DNA of 64,000 bases from Hyphomicrobiales bacterium (lineage in GTDB: Bacteria; Pseudomonadota; Alphaproteobacteria; Rhizobiales; Rhizobiaceae). Position 1 is the first letter of the stretch. Each line of letters begins with the position of its first letter. Position numbers and translations under genes: made by a program. The notes beneath the pieces were generated by a model. It saw only the letters and a list, made by a program, of their open reading frames with translations, had not been told where the DNA came from and did not search any database. Location: the NCBI GenBank assembly GCA_900472395.1, contig UCHV01000036.1, positions 62,001 through 126,000 on the forward strand, written 5' to 3'. This document shows positions 16,568 to 25,212 of the stretch, in pieces.

Positions 16568-17437
16568 ATGAGTCAGCCGGTGCGGATCGGGAATGAATTT
16601 CTGACGGTCGAGATTTCGCCGCTTGGCGCCGAGATGCAGAGCCTGAAGACCAGGGATGGCCGTGACTGGCTCTGGAACGGCAATAGCGATTATTGGACCG
16701 GACGTTCCCCGATCCTGTTTCCGATCGTCGGCAAGGCGCCGGACGATCACGTCGAGATCAATGGTCATGTCTATCCCATGGCGCAACATGGTTTTGCCCG
16801 ACGCACGACATTCGACCTGACCGTATCGACATCTTCAATGTGCCGTTTCGAACTCACGGCTTCGGATGTGACGCATGCCATTTACCCGTTCGATTTCCTG
16901 TTGGCGCTGGAGCATTCCGTCGATGGAGCGAAGCTGACGGTTGCGGCCGAGGTGGAAAACCGCGGCGAAACCGACATGCCGTTCGGGCTCGGTTTCCATC
17001 CGGCTTTTCTCTGGCCGCTGCCGGGTGCGGAGGGCAGGCCGCATGAAGTCGTGCTCGATAACGGCGCCGAACCGGCAATGTCCCGCCTCGATGGTGGTTT
17101 CATTCCAAAAACAGTCGTGGCTTCGCCTTTCAAAAAGGGCCGTCTGGTCGTTGAGCACAAGATGTTCGAGGCGGATGCCATGATTTTTGCCGAAGGTGCC
17201 GGGAACGGCCTGACATATGGCGCAGAAGACGGCCCCAGCCTGCATTTCACCTTCGAAAACCTGCCGAACCTTGCGCTTTGGCAAAAAGTCGGCGCGCCGT
17301 TCCTGTGCATCGAACCGTGGCATGGAATGGCAGCCAAGGCCGGCGCCGGGCTGGAACTGGCGGCGCGTCCATCCACGACCGTTCTGGCGCCGGGCCAAAA
17401 ATCCCGGTTTGCCTTTACGGTCGAATTGCCGGGTTGA
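16568..17437 (+). CDS. Aldose 1-epimerase family protein (galactose mutarotase-like)
   Basis: Predicted sugar mutarotase or related enzyme of the LacX-type branch. The 289 residues keep the galactose-mutarotase fold landmarks: WTGRSPILFPIVGK near residue 45, HGFARR at about 75 (candidate catalytic His), GFHPAFLWP near 145 (second His) and CIEPWHGMA near 255 with the candidate catalytic Glu. The start has GAAGGAAG seven bases upstream. It ends immediately before the helicase gene, whose upstream frame touches its stop codon. Substrate is not predictable. Confidence 0.85.
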   Translation: MSQPVRIGNEFLTVEISPLGAEMQSLKTRDGRDWLWNGNSDYWTGRSPILFPIVGKAPDDHVEINGHVYPMAQHGFARRTTFDLTVSTSSMCRFELTASDVTHAIYPFDFLLALEHSVDGAKLTVAAEVENRGETDMPFGLGFHPAFLWPLPGAEGRPHEVVLDNGAEPAMSRLDGGFIPKTVVASPFKKGRLVVEHKMFEADAMIFAEGAGNGLTYGAEDGPSLHFTFENLPNLALWQKVGAPFLCIEPWHGMAAKAGAGLELAARPSTTVLAPGQKSRFAFTVELPG

Positions 17438-17539
17438 GTGGACTTTGAGATCGATGGGCGAGGGGATGTCCCCTGCCCATTTGATCCTCTTTCGTTCTTT
17501 TCTGTTGCTTTGGCCGTCCGAATCCTGCCAAGTCGCGGC

Positions 17540-18664
17540 ATGCAGTTTGCTCCGCAACAGGATGAGGCCCTGAAGGCCGTTTCCGACTGGTTGAAAGCCG
17601 GTCGTACGCCGGTTTTCCGGCTGTTCGGTTATGCCGGCACCGGCAAAACGACGCTCGCCAAACATTTTGCCGAGCATGTGGATGGCGACGTGCTGTTTGC
17701 GGCTTTCACAGGCAAGGCTGCGCAGGTTCTGCGCTCCCGTGGTGCAAGCAATGCCAAGACCATCCATTCGCTGATCTACCGTCCTCGCGGGGAAGAAGCC
17801 GTCGAGGACGAGGATACCGGCAAGACGTCGATTGCGCCGATGTTTTCGATCAATCGCCAGAGCCCGGTCGCCAAGGCATCGCTGATCGTTATCGATGAGT
17901 GCTCCATGGTGGACGAAGCGCTTGGTCGCGATCTGATGAGTTTCGGTACGCCTATTCTCGTGCTCGGCGATCCGGGGCAGTTGCCGCCGGTTTCCGGTGG
18001 CGGATATTTCACCGAACAGGAGCCTGATTACCTGCTCACCGACATTCACCGTCAGGCGCGCGACAACCCGATCATCCAGCTCGCCATGCAGGTGCGTGAG
18101 GGCAAGGAAATCTTACATGGCGACTACGGTACGGCGAAGGTGATTTCCCGAAACGAGGTCAATCAGGATCTCGTGCTGGATGCGGATCAGGTTCTGGTCG
18201 GCACCAACAAGACGCGTAAGCGCTACAATCAGCGTCTGCGCGAGTTGAAGGGATTTACCGCCGATTACCCGCAGTCGGGCGACAAGCTGGTTTGCCTGCG
18301 CAATGATCAGGTAAAAGGTCTGCTCAATGGCTCGCTCTGGCAGGTGATGAGCTCTTCGCGCGAGACGGTCAAACCGGGCATTAACCTGATGATCAAGCCG
18401 GAAGACGACGACATGGATCGCGGCGCGGCCAAGATCAAGCTTCTGAAGCAGGCCTTCGAGACCGAGGAAGAAATTCCGTGGTCGACGCGCAAGCGTTACG
18501 ACGAGTTCGACTACGGTTATGCGCTCACCGTGCACAAGGCGCAGGGTTCGCAATGGAACAACGTTGTATTGTTCGACGAAAGCTGGGCTTTCCGCGATAG
18601 CCGCGAGCGCTGGCTTTATACGGCCGTTACCCGCGCCGCGCAGACGCTTACCATCGTCCGATAG
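17540..18664 (+). CDS. RecD-like ATP-dependent DNA helicase (SF1B)
   Basis: Predicted 5'-3' DNA helicase. The 374 residues carry Walker A GYAGTGKTT (about 30-38), Walker B VIDECSMVD, motif III GDPGQLPPV, and the UvrD_C_2 signature YALTVHKAQGSQW followed by TAVTRA. The protein is short, lacking the N-terminal domain of RecD2, and resembles the stand-alone RecD-like helicases common in alphaproteobacteria. The start MQFAPQQDEA at 17540 fits those homologues; the frame is open from a GTG at 17438 directly after the epimerase stop, so a longer product cannot be excluded. No recB or recC is nearby. Confidence 0.88.
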   Translation: MQFAPQQDEALKAVSDWLKAGRTPVFRLFGYAGTGKTTLAKHFAEHVDGDVLFAAFTGKAAQVLRSRGASNAKTIHSLIYRPRGEEAVEDEDTGKTSIAPMFSINRQSPVAKASLIVIDECSMVDEALGRDLMSFGTPILVLGDPGQLPPVSGGGYFTEQEPDYLLTDIHRQARDNPIIQLAMQVREGKEILHGDYGTAKVISRNEVNQDLVLDADQVLVGTNKTRKRYNQRLRELKGFTADYPQSGDKLVCLRNDQVKGLLNGSLWQVMSSSRETVKPGINLMIKPEDDDMDRGAAKIKLLKQAFETEEEIPWSTRKRYDEFDYGYALTVHKAQGSQWNNVVLFDESWAFRDSRERWLYTAVTRAAQTLTIVR

Positions 18665-18670
18665 AGTGCT

Positions 18671-19363
18671 TCAGTTCGGCAGCATGCCGGAGAGGATCGC
18701 CTTGGCGGCTGCCTGATAGCGGTTGCCGGCATCCAGTTTGGTGATGATGCCATCCTCGAGTTTTTGCAGGTCGCTGCTGCAGATACCGAGCGCAAGCGCC
18801 AGGCTGCCGCCCTTGTAGCCTTCCGTCATGAGGCCGAGGCACCGCTTCTCCAGGTCGGAAAGACGCGCGGGTGCTTCATTCGGCATCACGCGCCATTCGG
18901 TCTCGTCATCCTGACCCGTGAGGAGGGTGCGAATCTGCCCGACCTTACGGGTAATCAGCGAAACTTCGGCGAACAGTTCGCGGCGACGTGTGGAAATGAC
19001 GTGCCGAAAAAGTTCGTCGGCTTCCGGTTGCGAGCTTGTCTGCGACAGGCGCTCCATCATCTCCTGTATTGCGATGAGCGACATGCCGATCTCGCGGCAG
19101 GTGTTGATGACCATCATCCGCATGACACAGGCAGTATCGTAAATGCGCATCGTACCGGTGCGTTCTGGAACGAGAAGCTGTTTTTCCTCGTAAAAATGCA
19201 AGGTGCGGTGGGTGACGCCGAAAAGATCGGCCATCTCTGCGATAGGCAGGGGATGCGGAGGCAACGCATCCATGCCGGTCAGGCGCGGCAAGAAACCAGC
19301 CGGTATGACTGACGGTGGGGCAGACACCGATACGGTGTCGAAAAGATCGAAAGCGGCTCGCAT
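18671..19363 (-). CDS. MerR-family regulator with a C-terminal LuxR-like HTH
   Basis: Predicted transcription regulator of 230 residues. An N-terminal MerR winged helix runs from about residue 39 (LPIAEMADLFGVTHRTLHFYEEKQLL) and is followed by a helical dimerisation region. The last 65 residues (166-230) begin LSDLEKRCLGLMTEGY and end with KLDAGNRYQAAAKAIL, which reads like a GerE/LuxR-type DNA-binding domain with degenerate recognition helix. The start at 19363 is set by AAGGAG seven bases upstream; a TTG at 19417 in frame is less likely. Two related palindromes lie 107-141 bases upstream. Convergent with the helicase gene. Ligand and targets unknown. Confidence 0.82.
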   Translation of the reverse strand: MRAAFDLFDTVSVSAPPSVIPAGFLPRLTGMDALPPHPLPIAEMADLFGVTHRTLHFYEEKQLLVPERTGTMRIYDTACVMRMMVINTCREIGMSLIAIQEMMERLSQTSSQPEADELFRHVISTRRRELFAEVSLITRKVGQIRTLLTGQDDETEWRVMPNEAPARLSDLEKRCLGLMTEGYKGGSLALALGICSSDLQKLEDGIITKLDAGNRYQAAAKAILSGMLPN

Positions 19364-19469
19364 GATACTCCTTCTTCGCGCGAGACTGGCGCCGGCTTTT
19401 GCTTGAGCGCCATTCAATCCCTCCCTGCTTTACCCCGAATCACTGGGGCTGCAGCTTTTATAAGCAGAT

Positions 19470-19504
19470 GGTGACATTTTCACCGCCGAGGGTGAATTCT
19501 CACT
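19470..19504. promoter_or_regulatory. Tandem palindromes between the MerR-type gene and pdxJ
   Basis: GGTGACATTTTCACC (19470-19484) and GGTGAATTCTCACT (19491-19504) share the form GGTGA-N4/5-TCAC and start 21 bases apart, i.e. two helical turns. They sit in the divergent 286-base region between the MerR-type regulator and pdxJ, so they are candidate operators for either side. The rest of that region shows no gene I can support. Confidence 0.5.
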
Positions 19505-19649
19505 CTGTGTCGATGATAAGTTGTATCTGCTGTGCGATTCGCATGTGTCGGCAAACGCTTTTGACCCGTGGCATTTCGAAAATGTTTGTATGGGGCGGCG
19601 GATAGCTTAAAGCTCGCAAAAGCCAACTGTGCTTCGAGGATCTCCGCCC

Positions 19650-20402
19650 ATGCCGACCACGCTTTCCGTGAACGTCAACGCCATTGCCATGTTGAGGAAC
19701 CGCCGCGATTTGCCGTGGCCAAGCCTTGAACATCTTGGCCGGGTCGCGCTTCAGGCGGGAGCGGCGGGCTTGACGGTCCATCCGCGTCCCGACCAGCGGC
19801 ACGTCCGCTTTACCGATCTGCCGGTGTTGCGCGCGCTGATCGATGACGAGTTCCCGCAGGCCGAATTTAATATCGAGGGATATCCGAGCGAGGATTTTCT
19901 GGCCTTGTGTGAACGCATCGAGCCGGAGCAGGTGACGCTCGTTCCTGATGATCCATCGCAGGCCACGTCCGACCACGGCTTCGATTTTCGCGCCGATCAG
20001 GACATGCTCAAGCGCGTCGTGGGCCGCCTGAAGAACAAGGGCATGCGAGTTTCTCTTTTTGCGGATGGCGATGGTGATATTGAGGCGGTGAAGCTCGCGA
20101 AATCGACGGGGGCCGATCGCATCGAACTTTACACCGGTCCTTATGGCGGATGTTATGAAGACACGGCCCTAGGCCACGCGATCCTGGAAAAACTGGGCCA
20201 GACGGCCGACGCCGCTCTGGCTGAAGGGCTGGGTGTCAATGCCGGACATGATCTGACCGTCGCCAACCTTCCGGCTTTGGTGAAGCGCATTCCCAAGCTG
20301 GCGGAAGTCTCCATCGGTCATGGATTGACGGCGGATGCGCTGGAATATGGAATGGCCGAAACAGTGCGCCGTTTCCGCAAGGCCTGCGGGCAGACAATCT
20401 GA
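19650..20402 (+). CDS. pdxJ: Pyridoxine 5'-phosphate synthase
   Basis: Condenses 1-deoxyxylulose 5-phosphate with 3-amino-2-oxopropyl phosphate to pyridoxine 5'-phosphate in the DXP-dependent vitamin B6 route. The 250 residues show the TIM-barrel landmarks: N-terminal VNVNAIAMLRN, HPRPDQRHV, FNIEGYPSEDFL with the catalytic Glu, EPEQVTLVPDDP, and GLGVNAGHDLTVANLP. The ATG at 19650 has GAGGATC upstream; an in-frame start at 19629 is weaker. It stands as a single gene ahead of the NADH dehydrogenase gene. Confidence 0.96.
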   Translation: MPTTLSVNVNAIAMLRNRRDLPWPSLEHLGRVALQAGAAGLTVHPRPDQRHVRFTDLPVLRALIDDEFPQAEFNIEGYPSEDFLALCERIEPEQVTLVPDDPSQATSDHGFDFRADQDMLKRVVGRLKNKGMRVSLFADGDGDIEAVKLAKSTGADRIELYTGPYGGCYEDTALGHAILEKLGQTADAALAEGLGVNAGHDLTVANLPALVKRIPKLAEVSIGHGLTADALEYGMAETVRRFRKACGQTI

Positions 20403-20488
20403 CGCAGTTTAAAATTGACGATTATCAGTAAATAACCATATTGCGACGCAGCATCTGCTTTGCTGTGCGTTTCCCGGAAGGATTGGTT

Positions 20489-21751
20489 GTGACTGAACAT
20501 CGTGTGGTCGTTGTTGGCGGTGGCTTTGCAGGCCTGCAGCTCGTGCATTCGCTGAAAGATGCCCCAGTCAAGATAACCTTGATCGATCGGCGCAATCACC
20601 ACCTTTTCCAGCCGCTTCTCTATCAGGTCGCGACGACGGTGCTTGCCACTTCGGAAATCGCCTGGCCGATCCGCCGGCTTTATCGCAACCGGCCGGACGT
20701 CACGACGCTTCTCGACGAGGTGCTCGGTGTCGACCGCGCCAGCCGGACTGTGCAGCTGAAATCCGGTGAAGTCATCGAATACGATACACTGGTTCTGGCC
20801 ACCGGTGCCCGTCATGCCTATTTTGGCCGTGATGACTGGGAAAGCGTGGCGCCCGGCCTGAAAACGCTGGAGGATGCCACGACGCTGCGTCGCCGTGTGC
20901 TTCTGGCTTTCGAGCGGGCGGAACTGACCAACAGGACTACGGAACTCGATGCGCAGCTGACTTTCGCCATCATCGGTGCTGGTCCGACCGGGGTTGAAAT
21001 GGCCGGCATGATCGCCGAACTGGCGCACCAGGTTCTGCCTCCGGAATTCCGCAAGATCGATACCAAGCGCACACGAGTACTGCTGGTGGAAGCCGGACCG
21101 CGGGTTCTGCCCGCCTTTTCGGAGGATCTTTCGGCCTATGCCAAGTCGGCGCTCGAAAAGCTCGGTGTCGAGGTGCTGACCGGCAAACCGGTGACTGCGA
21201 TCACCGAAGACGGCGTGACAATCGGCGACACCTTCGTGCCTGCCCGCACGGTCATGTGGGCGGCTGGTGTTCAGGCGTCACCCGCCGCCAAGTGGCTGGA
21301 TGTTGCGGCAGACCGGGCAGGGCGCGCGGTGGTCGGCCCGGATCTCGCCATCGCCGACGATCCGAACATCTTTGTGCTGGGCGATACGGCATTGGTGATG
21401 CAGGACGGCAAGCCGGTGCCGGGCATTGCGCCGGCCGCCAAGCAGCAGGGTGCATATGTGGCGAAACTCCTGCGCGCCCGTCTGGGTGGCAAGCCGCTGC
21501 CCGGGCCGTTCCACTATCGCCATCAAGGCAGTCTTGCGACGATCGGGCGCCGTGCCGCGGTGATCGATTTCGGCAAGATCAAGCTCAAGGGCGGGCTTGC
21601 CTGGTGGATCTGGGGCCTCGCACACATCTACTTCCTCATCGGCACACGCTCCCGCCTTGCGGTCGCCTGGAGCTGGATGTGGACGCATATGTCGGGGCTG
21701 CACAGCGCCCGTCTGATAACCCAGAAGGAAACGCTGAAAGACGAGTCCTGA
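20489..21751 (+). CDS. ndh: Type II NADH dehydrogenase
   Basis: Single-subunit, non-proton-pumping NADH:quinone oxidoreductase that would sit on the inner face of the cytoplasmic membrane. The 420 residues have the FAD-binding GGGFAGL (about 11-17), the second Rossmann motif GAGPTGVEMAG for NADH near residue 165, the FAD segment IFVLGDTA, and a C-terminal hydrophobic stretch (GGLAWWIWGLAHIYFLIGTRSRL) that matches the membrane-binding end of these enzymes. Start is GTG at 20489 with GGAAGGA upstream. A strong terminator follows. It could also belong to the closely related sulfide:quinone group, but the C-terminus favours Ndh. Confidence 0.9.
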   Translation: MTEHRVVVVGGGFAGLQLVHSLKDAPVKITLIDRRNHHLFQPLLYQVATTVLATSEIAWPIRRLYRNRPDVTTLLDEVLGVDRASRTVQLKSGEVIEYDTLVLATGARHAYFGRDDWESVAPGLKTLEDATTLRRRVLLAFERAELTNRTTELDAQLTFAIIGAGPTGVEMAGMIAELAHQVLPPEFRKIDTKRTRVLLVEAGPRVLPAFSEDLSAYAKSALEKLGVEVLTGKPVTAITEDGVTIGDTFVPARTVMWAAGVQASPAAKWLDVAADRAGRAVVGPDLAIADDPNIFVLGDTALVMQDGKPVPGIAPAAKQQGAYVAKLLRARLGGKPLPGPFHYRHQGSLATIGRRAAVIDFGKIKLKGGLAWWIWGLAHIYFLIGTRSRLAVAWSWMWTHMSGLHSARLITQKETLKDES

Positions 21752-21781
21752 TCGTTCGTTATTCGTTTTCTGCCAAGGCAT

Positions 21782-21816
21782 TCGGCCGTCGCTCATTTGC
21801 GACGGCCGATTTCGTT
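21782..21816. terminator. Bidirectional terminator between ndh and the qorB-like gene
   Basis: TCGGCCGTCGC (21782-21792) pairs perfectly with GCGACGGCCGA (21799-21809) around a six-base loop, followed by TTTCGTTT. It separates two convergent genes and can serve both. Confidence 0.75.
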
Positions 21817-21827
21817 TGAGGGTTATG

Positions 21828-22712
21828 TCAACCCAGTAGAACCTGACGGTTTTCTTCGAAAAACTGCTGCAACGACTGCGGTTCCTTGCCCGTCAGTGCC
21901 TTGAAATCACCGGTCACCAGATCGAAATTGCCCGCCGCGACATTGGCATCGGCGGATGCCAGCATACGCACGACGAAATCCGGCAGGCCGGCTGCAGCCA
22001 TGCCCGCGGCAAGCTGCTCGCCGTTGACCTGCACGACTTCCAGCGGCTTGCTCGCAGCCTTGGAAACGGTTTCCGCGATCTGATTTGCGTCGAGCGAGGT
22101 CGCGCCGGTGAGCGTGAGTGTTTGATTGCCGGCAGGAGGATTGGCAAGTGCTGCAGCGGCGGCGCGGGCGCAATCGTCACGCGAGATATTGGCAACCTTG
22201 CCGTCGCCGGTGGCAGTGAACCATTTTCCGGCCTCCAGATTATGTGGCATGCTCATCAGGTAATTGTCGTGATACCAGGCATTGCGCAGGATGGTATAGG
22301 GCAGGCCGCTTGCCTTTATGGCGTCTTCGGTGTCCAGATGGTCGGGCGCGAAGCTGACCAGCGATTTGTCCGGGTTTGGCATGGACGTGTAGAGCACATG
22401 GCTCACGCCGGCCTTTTTCGCGGCGTTCACGGCATTGGTGTGCTGTTGCAGGCGGGCGCCGGGAACGGCCAGTTCATCCGTCGAAACGATCAACACGCGG
22501 TCGATGCCTGCAAAAGCGGCGTCAAGTCCGGCAAGGTCGGTAAAGTCGGCCCGACGGCTCTCGATGCCCAGTTCGGCGAGATCTGCCAGTTTTGAGGTGT
22601 CGCGGCTTGCGGCGACGATGTCGGATGCGGAAACCTTCGAGGTCTCCAGAAGGTGCCGTATGACGGCGCGGCCGAGTTTGCCGTTGGCGCCGGTGACGAG
22701 AAGCTTTGCCAT
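21828..22712 (-). CDS. qorB: NAD(P)H-binding quinone oxidoreductase 2-like protein (NmrA-like SDR)
   Basis: Atypical short-chain dehydrogenase that in E. coli reduces quinones with NADPH. The 294 residues open with the Rossmann motif LLVTGANGKLGRAVI, followed by VAASRDTSKL and the NmrA-type YTSMPN and LPYTILRNAWYHDNYL segments. AAGGAAA lies upstream of the ATG. The divergent neighbour is an HxlR-type regulator, the same pairing as qorB/ytfG with ytfH in enterobacteria, so the regulator probably controls this gene. The E. coli name is used by similarity and context. Confidence 0.85.
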   Translation of the reverse strand: MAKLLVTGANGKLGRAVIRHLLETSKVSASDIVAASRDTSKLADLAELGIESRRADFTDLAGLDAAFAGIDRVLIVSTDELAVPGARLQQHTNAVNAAKKAGVSHVLYTSMPNPDKSLVSFAPDHLDTEDAIKASGLPYTILRNAWYHDNYLMSMPHNLEAGKWFTATGDGKVANISRDDCARAAAAALANPPAGNQTLTLTGATSLDANQIAETVSKAASKPLEVVQVNGEQLAAGMAAAGLPDFVVRMLASADANVAAGNFDLVTGDFKALTGKEPQSLQQFFEENRQVLLG

Positions 22713-22851
22713 GCGTATTTCCTTTTCTTATGCCTTTCGGTTTGAAGGCATTTGTTGCTCTCAAAAAGAGACTAGGGCTAGAATAGGAATTGACGGAGAT
22801 CTGTAAAGAAGGCAGTTTTCCGGGAGATCGTTACCAAAAGGGAACCACCCC

Positions 22852-23253
22852 ATGAACGCCAATGTACGTGTCCCACAGTTTGCCGGTCAGGAGTGCGACA
22901 CGTCGAATTGGGATGCGGGCAACTGCCCGGTCAGAGACGTGATCAACCAGATTTCAGGGAAGTGGTCGACGCTTCTTTTACAGGCCCTCGCGCAACGGCC
23001 TTATCGCTTCGGCGAATTGCGCCGCCTGGTGCCGGATATTTCGCAGCGCATGCTGACCCAGACTTTGCGCGAGTTGCAGCGGGACGGTTATATCGATCGG
23101 GAAGTTTTTCCGACCAAGCCCCCGAGCGTGGAATATCGCATGACGGATCTCGGCCGGTCGCTTTTTCTGCCCCTGTCACAGGTGCTAAGCTGGGCAGAGG
23201 ACAACCATGGTGCGATCAAGGCGGCCCGCGTCCGTTTCGACGCTTCCGCATAA
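22852..23253 (+). CDS. HxlR-family transcription regulator
   Basis: A 133-residue winged-helix regulator. The HxlR core is clear: CPVRDVINQISGKWSTLLLQAL, RPYRFGELRRLVPDISQRMLTQTLRELQRDGYIDRE, then VEYRMTDLGRSL. Two cysteines near the N-terminus, Cys15 (QECDTS) and Cys25 (GNCPVRD), occupy the region where redox-sensing members such as YodB/QorR carry reactive cysteines. It is divergent from the qorB-like gene with a 139-base gap, so it likely represses that gene and itself in the absence of quinones or electrophiles; this is inference from context. Confidence 0.9.
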   Translation: MNANVRVPQFAGQECDTSNWDAGNCPVRDVINQISGKWSTLLLQALAQRPYRFGELRRLVPDISQRMLTQTLRELQRDGYIDREVFPTKPPSVEYRMTDLGRSLFLPLSQVLSWAEDNHGAIKAARVRFDASA

Positions 23254-23314
23254 TCGACTGTTTTCAAAAATGCGGTTCTGACGTCTACGTCATCGGCTCT
23301 TTGTTAGAATCCGC

Positions 23315-23373
23315 TTGACGACGAAAAAAAGTGGCCGTAATAGGAACCGTACCGTACGGTACATATACTGTAC
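23315..23373 (+). promoter_or_regulatory. tetR promoter with overlapping GTAC palindromes
   Basis: TTGACG (23315-23320), 17 bases, TAATAG (23338-23343) form a good promoter for the TetR-type gene. Immediately downstream lies a perfect 14-base palindrome GTACCGTACGGTAC (23349-23362), overlapped by GTACATATACTGTAC (23359-23373). GTAC thus occurs at 23349, 23354, 23359 and 23370. This is a likely autoregulatory operator covering the transcript start. Confidence 0.65.
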
Positions 23374-23396
23374 GCCGTATTTGTGAGGAGCAGGTC

Positions 23397-24056
23397 GTGC
23401 CCGTTGACACCGTCGCATCGGCAAAATTCACGCCGCGCCAGAGCGTTGTTTTGGCGGAGGCGCTGCGTCTGCTCGTTGAAGGCGGCGACAAGGCGCTGAC
23501 CACGTCCGGCTTGGCAAGAGCTGCCAACTGTTCCAAGGAAAGCCTCTATAAATGGTTTGGCGACCGCGATGGTCTGCTGGCTGCGATGATCTCGTTCCAG
23601 CAGAGCAAGGTGCGTACCGCCGACCGTAGCGGAGAGCGACTGAGCGTCGAGGCGCTGCGCGAACATCTTGAAATTTTTGCGCGCGATCTGCTGGAAGTTT
23701 TGGGCGGCGATGTGTCGTTGGCGCTCAACCGTCTGGCTATCGGCCAGTCGAGCCGTGACGGCTCCAAGCTTGGCAAACTGCTGCTGGAGCATGGTCGTCA
23801 CGAGATCGATCGTCGCGCAAGGGCGCTGATCGAGGCGGGCAAGCGTTCCGGCCTCCTTCGTTTCGATGACGCCGATGACGCCTATCACACTCTCTACGGC
23901 CTGGTGGTCTCGGATCTGCATGTTCGCATGTTGCTCGGGGAGCAAGGCCTGAAAGACATTACCAGGCAGGCGCGCAAGGCAGTGGATGCCTTCATCATCC
24001 TGCATGGGACGCAAAAGGAAGCCGGGGAAGCGCAACGCGCCTCCGCGGTTCGATAG
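23397..24056 (+). CDS. TetR-family transcription regulator
   Basis: A 219-residue regulator. The HTH occupies about residues 12-60 (AEALRLLVEGGDKALTTSGLARAANCSKESLYKWFGDRDGLLAAMI), and the C-terminal 150 residues form the helical ligand-binding part with TetR_C-like VSLALNRLAIGQSSRDGSKLG. The GTG at 23397 is preceded by GAGGAG and is preferred over an in-frame start at 23331 that would read through the operator. ilvC starts 66 bases downstream on the same strand, so co-transcription is possible, but no functional link to isoleucine/valine synthesis is evident. Confidence 0.9.
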   Translation: MPVDTVASAKFTPRQSVVLAEALRLLVEGGDKALTTSGLARAANCSKESLYKWFGDRDGLLAAMISFQQSKVRTADRSGERLSVEALREHLEIFARDLLEVLGGDVSLALNRLAIGQSSRDGSKLGKLLLEHGRHEIDRRARALIEAGKRSGLLRFDDADDAYHTLYGLVVSDLHVRMLLGEQGLKDITRQARKAVDAFIILHGTQKEAGEAQRASAVR

Positions 24057-24122
24057 CAACCGAAACACTGCCGGACCCGGGAAGGGCCGGTCACATCAAT
24101 CGCATAGGGAAGGAATTTTAGG

Positions 24123-25142
24123 ATGCGCGTTTATTACGATCGTGATGCCGACATCAACCTCATCAAATCCAAGAAGGTCGCCATTATCGGCTACGGTTCC
24201 CAGGGCCGCGCCCACGCGCTGAACCTGAAGGATTCGGGCGCCCAGAACATGGCGATCGCTCTGAAGGCCGGTTCCGCCACCGCCAAGAAGGCCGAAGCCG
24301 ATGGCTTCAAGGTCATGACGGTTGCCGAAGCCGCTGCATGGGCCGACCTGATGATGATGGCGACCCCTGACGAACTGCAGGCCGACATCTACCGCGACGA
24401 AATCGCCGCCAACATCCGCGACGGCGCCACCATCGCATTCGCCCACGGCCTCAACGTGCATTTCGGCCTGATCGAGCCGAAGGCATCGATCGACGTCGTC
24501 ATGATCGCACCGAAGGGCCCTGGCCACACGGTTCGCGGCGAATACCAGAAGGGCGGCGGCGTTCCTTGCCTCGTTGCTATCCACCAGAACGCTTCGGGCA
24601 ATGCCCTTGAGCTCGCTCTTTCCTACGCCTGCGGCGTTGGCGGCGGCCGTTCGGGCATCATCGAAACCACGTTCAAGGAAGAGTGCGAAACCGACCTCTT
24701 CGGCGAACAGGTCGTTCTGTGCGGCGGTCTCGTCGAACTCATCCGCGCCGGTTTCGAAACGCTGGTCGAGGGCGGTTACGCTCCTGAAATGGCCTATTTC
24801 GAGTGCCTGCACGAAGTGAAGCTGATCGTCGACCTGATCTATGAAGGCGGCATCGCCAACATGAACTACTCGATCTCGAACACGGCAGAGTGGGGCGAAT
24901 ACGTCACCGGCCCGCGCATCATTACCGCCGAAACCAAGGCTGAAATGAAGCGCGTTCTGACCGACATTCAGACCGGCAAGTTCACCTCGGACTGGATGCA
25001 GGAATACCGTGCAGGCGGCGCTCGCTTCAAGGGTATCCGTCGCAACAACGACAGCCACCAGATCGAAGAAGTCGGCACCAAGCTGCGCGCCATGATGCCT
25101 TGGATCGGCAAGAACAAGCTGGTTGACAAGACCGTCAACTAA
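24123..25142 (+). CDS. ilvC: Ketol-acid reductoisomerase (NADP+)
   Basis: Second step of branched-chain amino acid synthesis: isomerises and reduces acetolactate or acetohydroxybutyrate to the dihydroxy acids, with NADPH and magnesium. The 339-residue class I enzyme shows the nucleotide loop GYGSQGRAHALNL, the ETTFKEECETDLFGEQ metal-binding helix with acidic ligands, GYAPEMAYFECLHEVKLIVDLIYE, and MNYSISNTAEWGEY. GGAAGG lies upstream of the ATG. It sits 10 kb from ilvBH, so the two loci are separately transcribed. A terminator follows. Confidence 0.97.
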   Translation: MRVYYDRDADINLIKSKKVAIIGYGSQGRAHALNLKDSGAQNMAIALKAGSATAKKAEADGFKVMTVAEAAAWADLMMMATPDELQADIYRDEIAANIRDGATIAFAHGLNVHFGLIEPKASIDVVMIAPKGPGHTVRGEYQKGGGVPCLVAIHQNASGNALELALSYACGVGGGRSGIIETTFKEECETDLFGEQVVLCGGLVELIRAGFETLVEGGYAPEMAYFECLHEVKLIVDLIYEGGIANMNYSISNTAEWGEYVTGPRIITAETKAEMKRVLTDIQTGKFTSDWMQEYRAGGARFKGIRRNNDSHQIEEVGTKLRAMMPWIGKNKLVDKTVN

Positions 25143-25176
25143 GTCTTTCGCCGACTATGGTTGAATGAATTGATGG

Positions 25177-25212
25177 GCCGCGCAAGGAAATCCTGCGCGG
25201 CTCGTTTCGTTT
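25177..25212 (+). terminator. Terminator after ilvC
   Basis: GCCGCGCA (25177-25184) pairs with TGCGCGGC (25194-25201), extended inward by GGA/TCC, and is followed by TCGTTTCGTTTC. It separates ilvC from the convergent RbsD/FucU gene. Confidence 0.65.
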
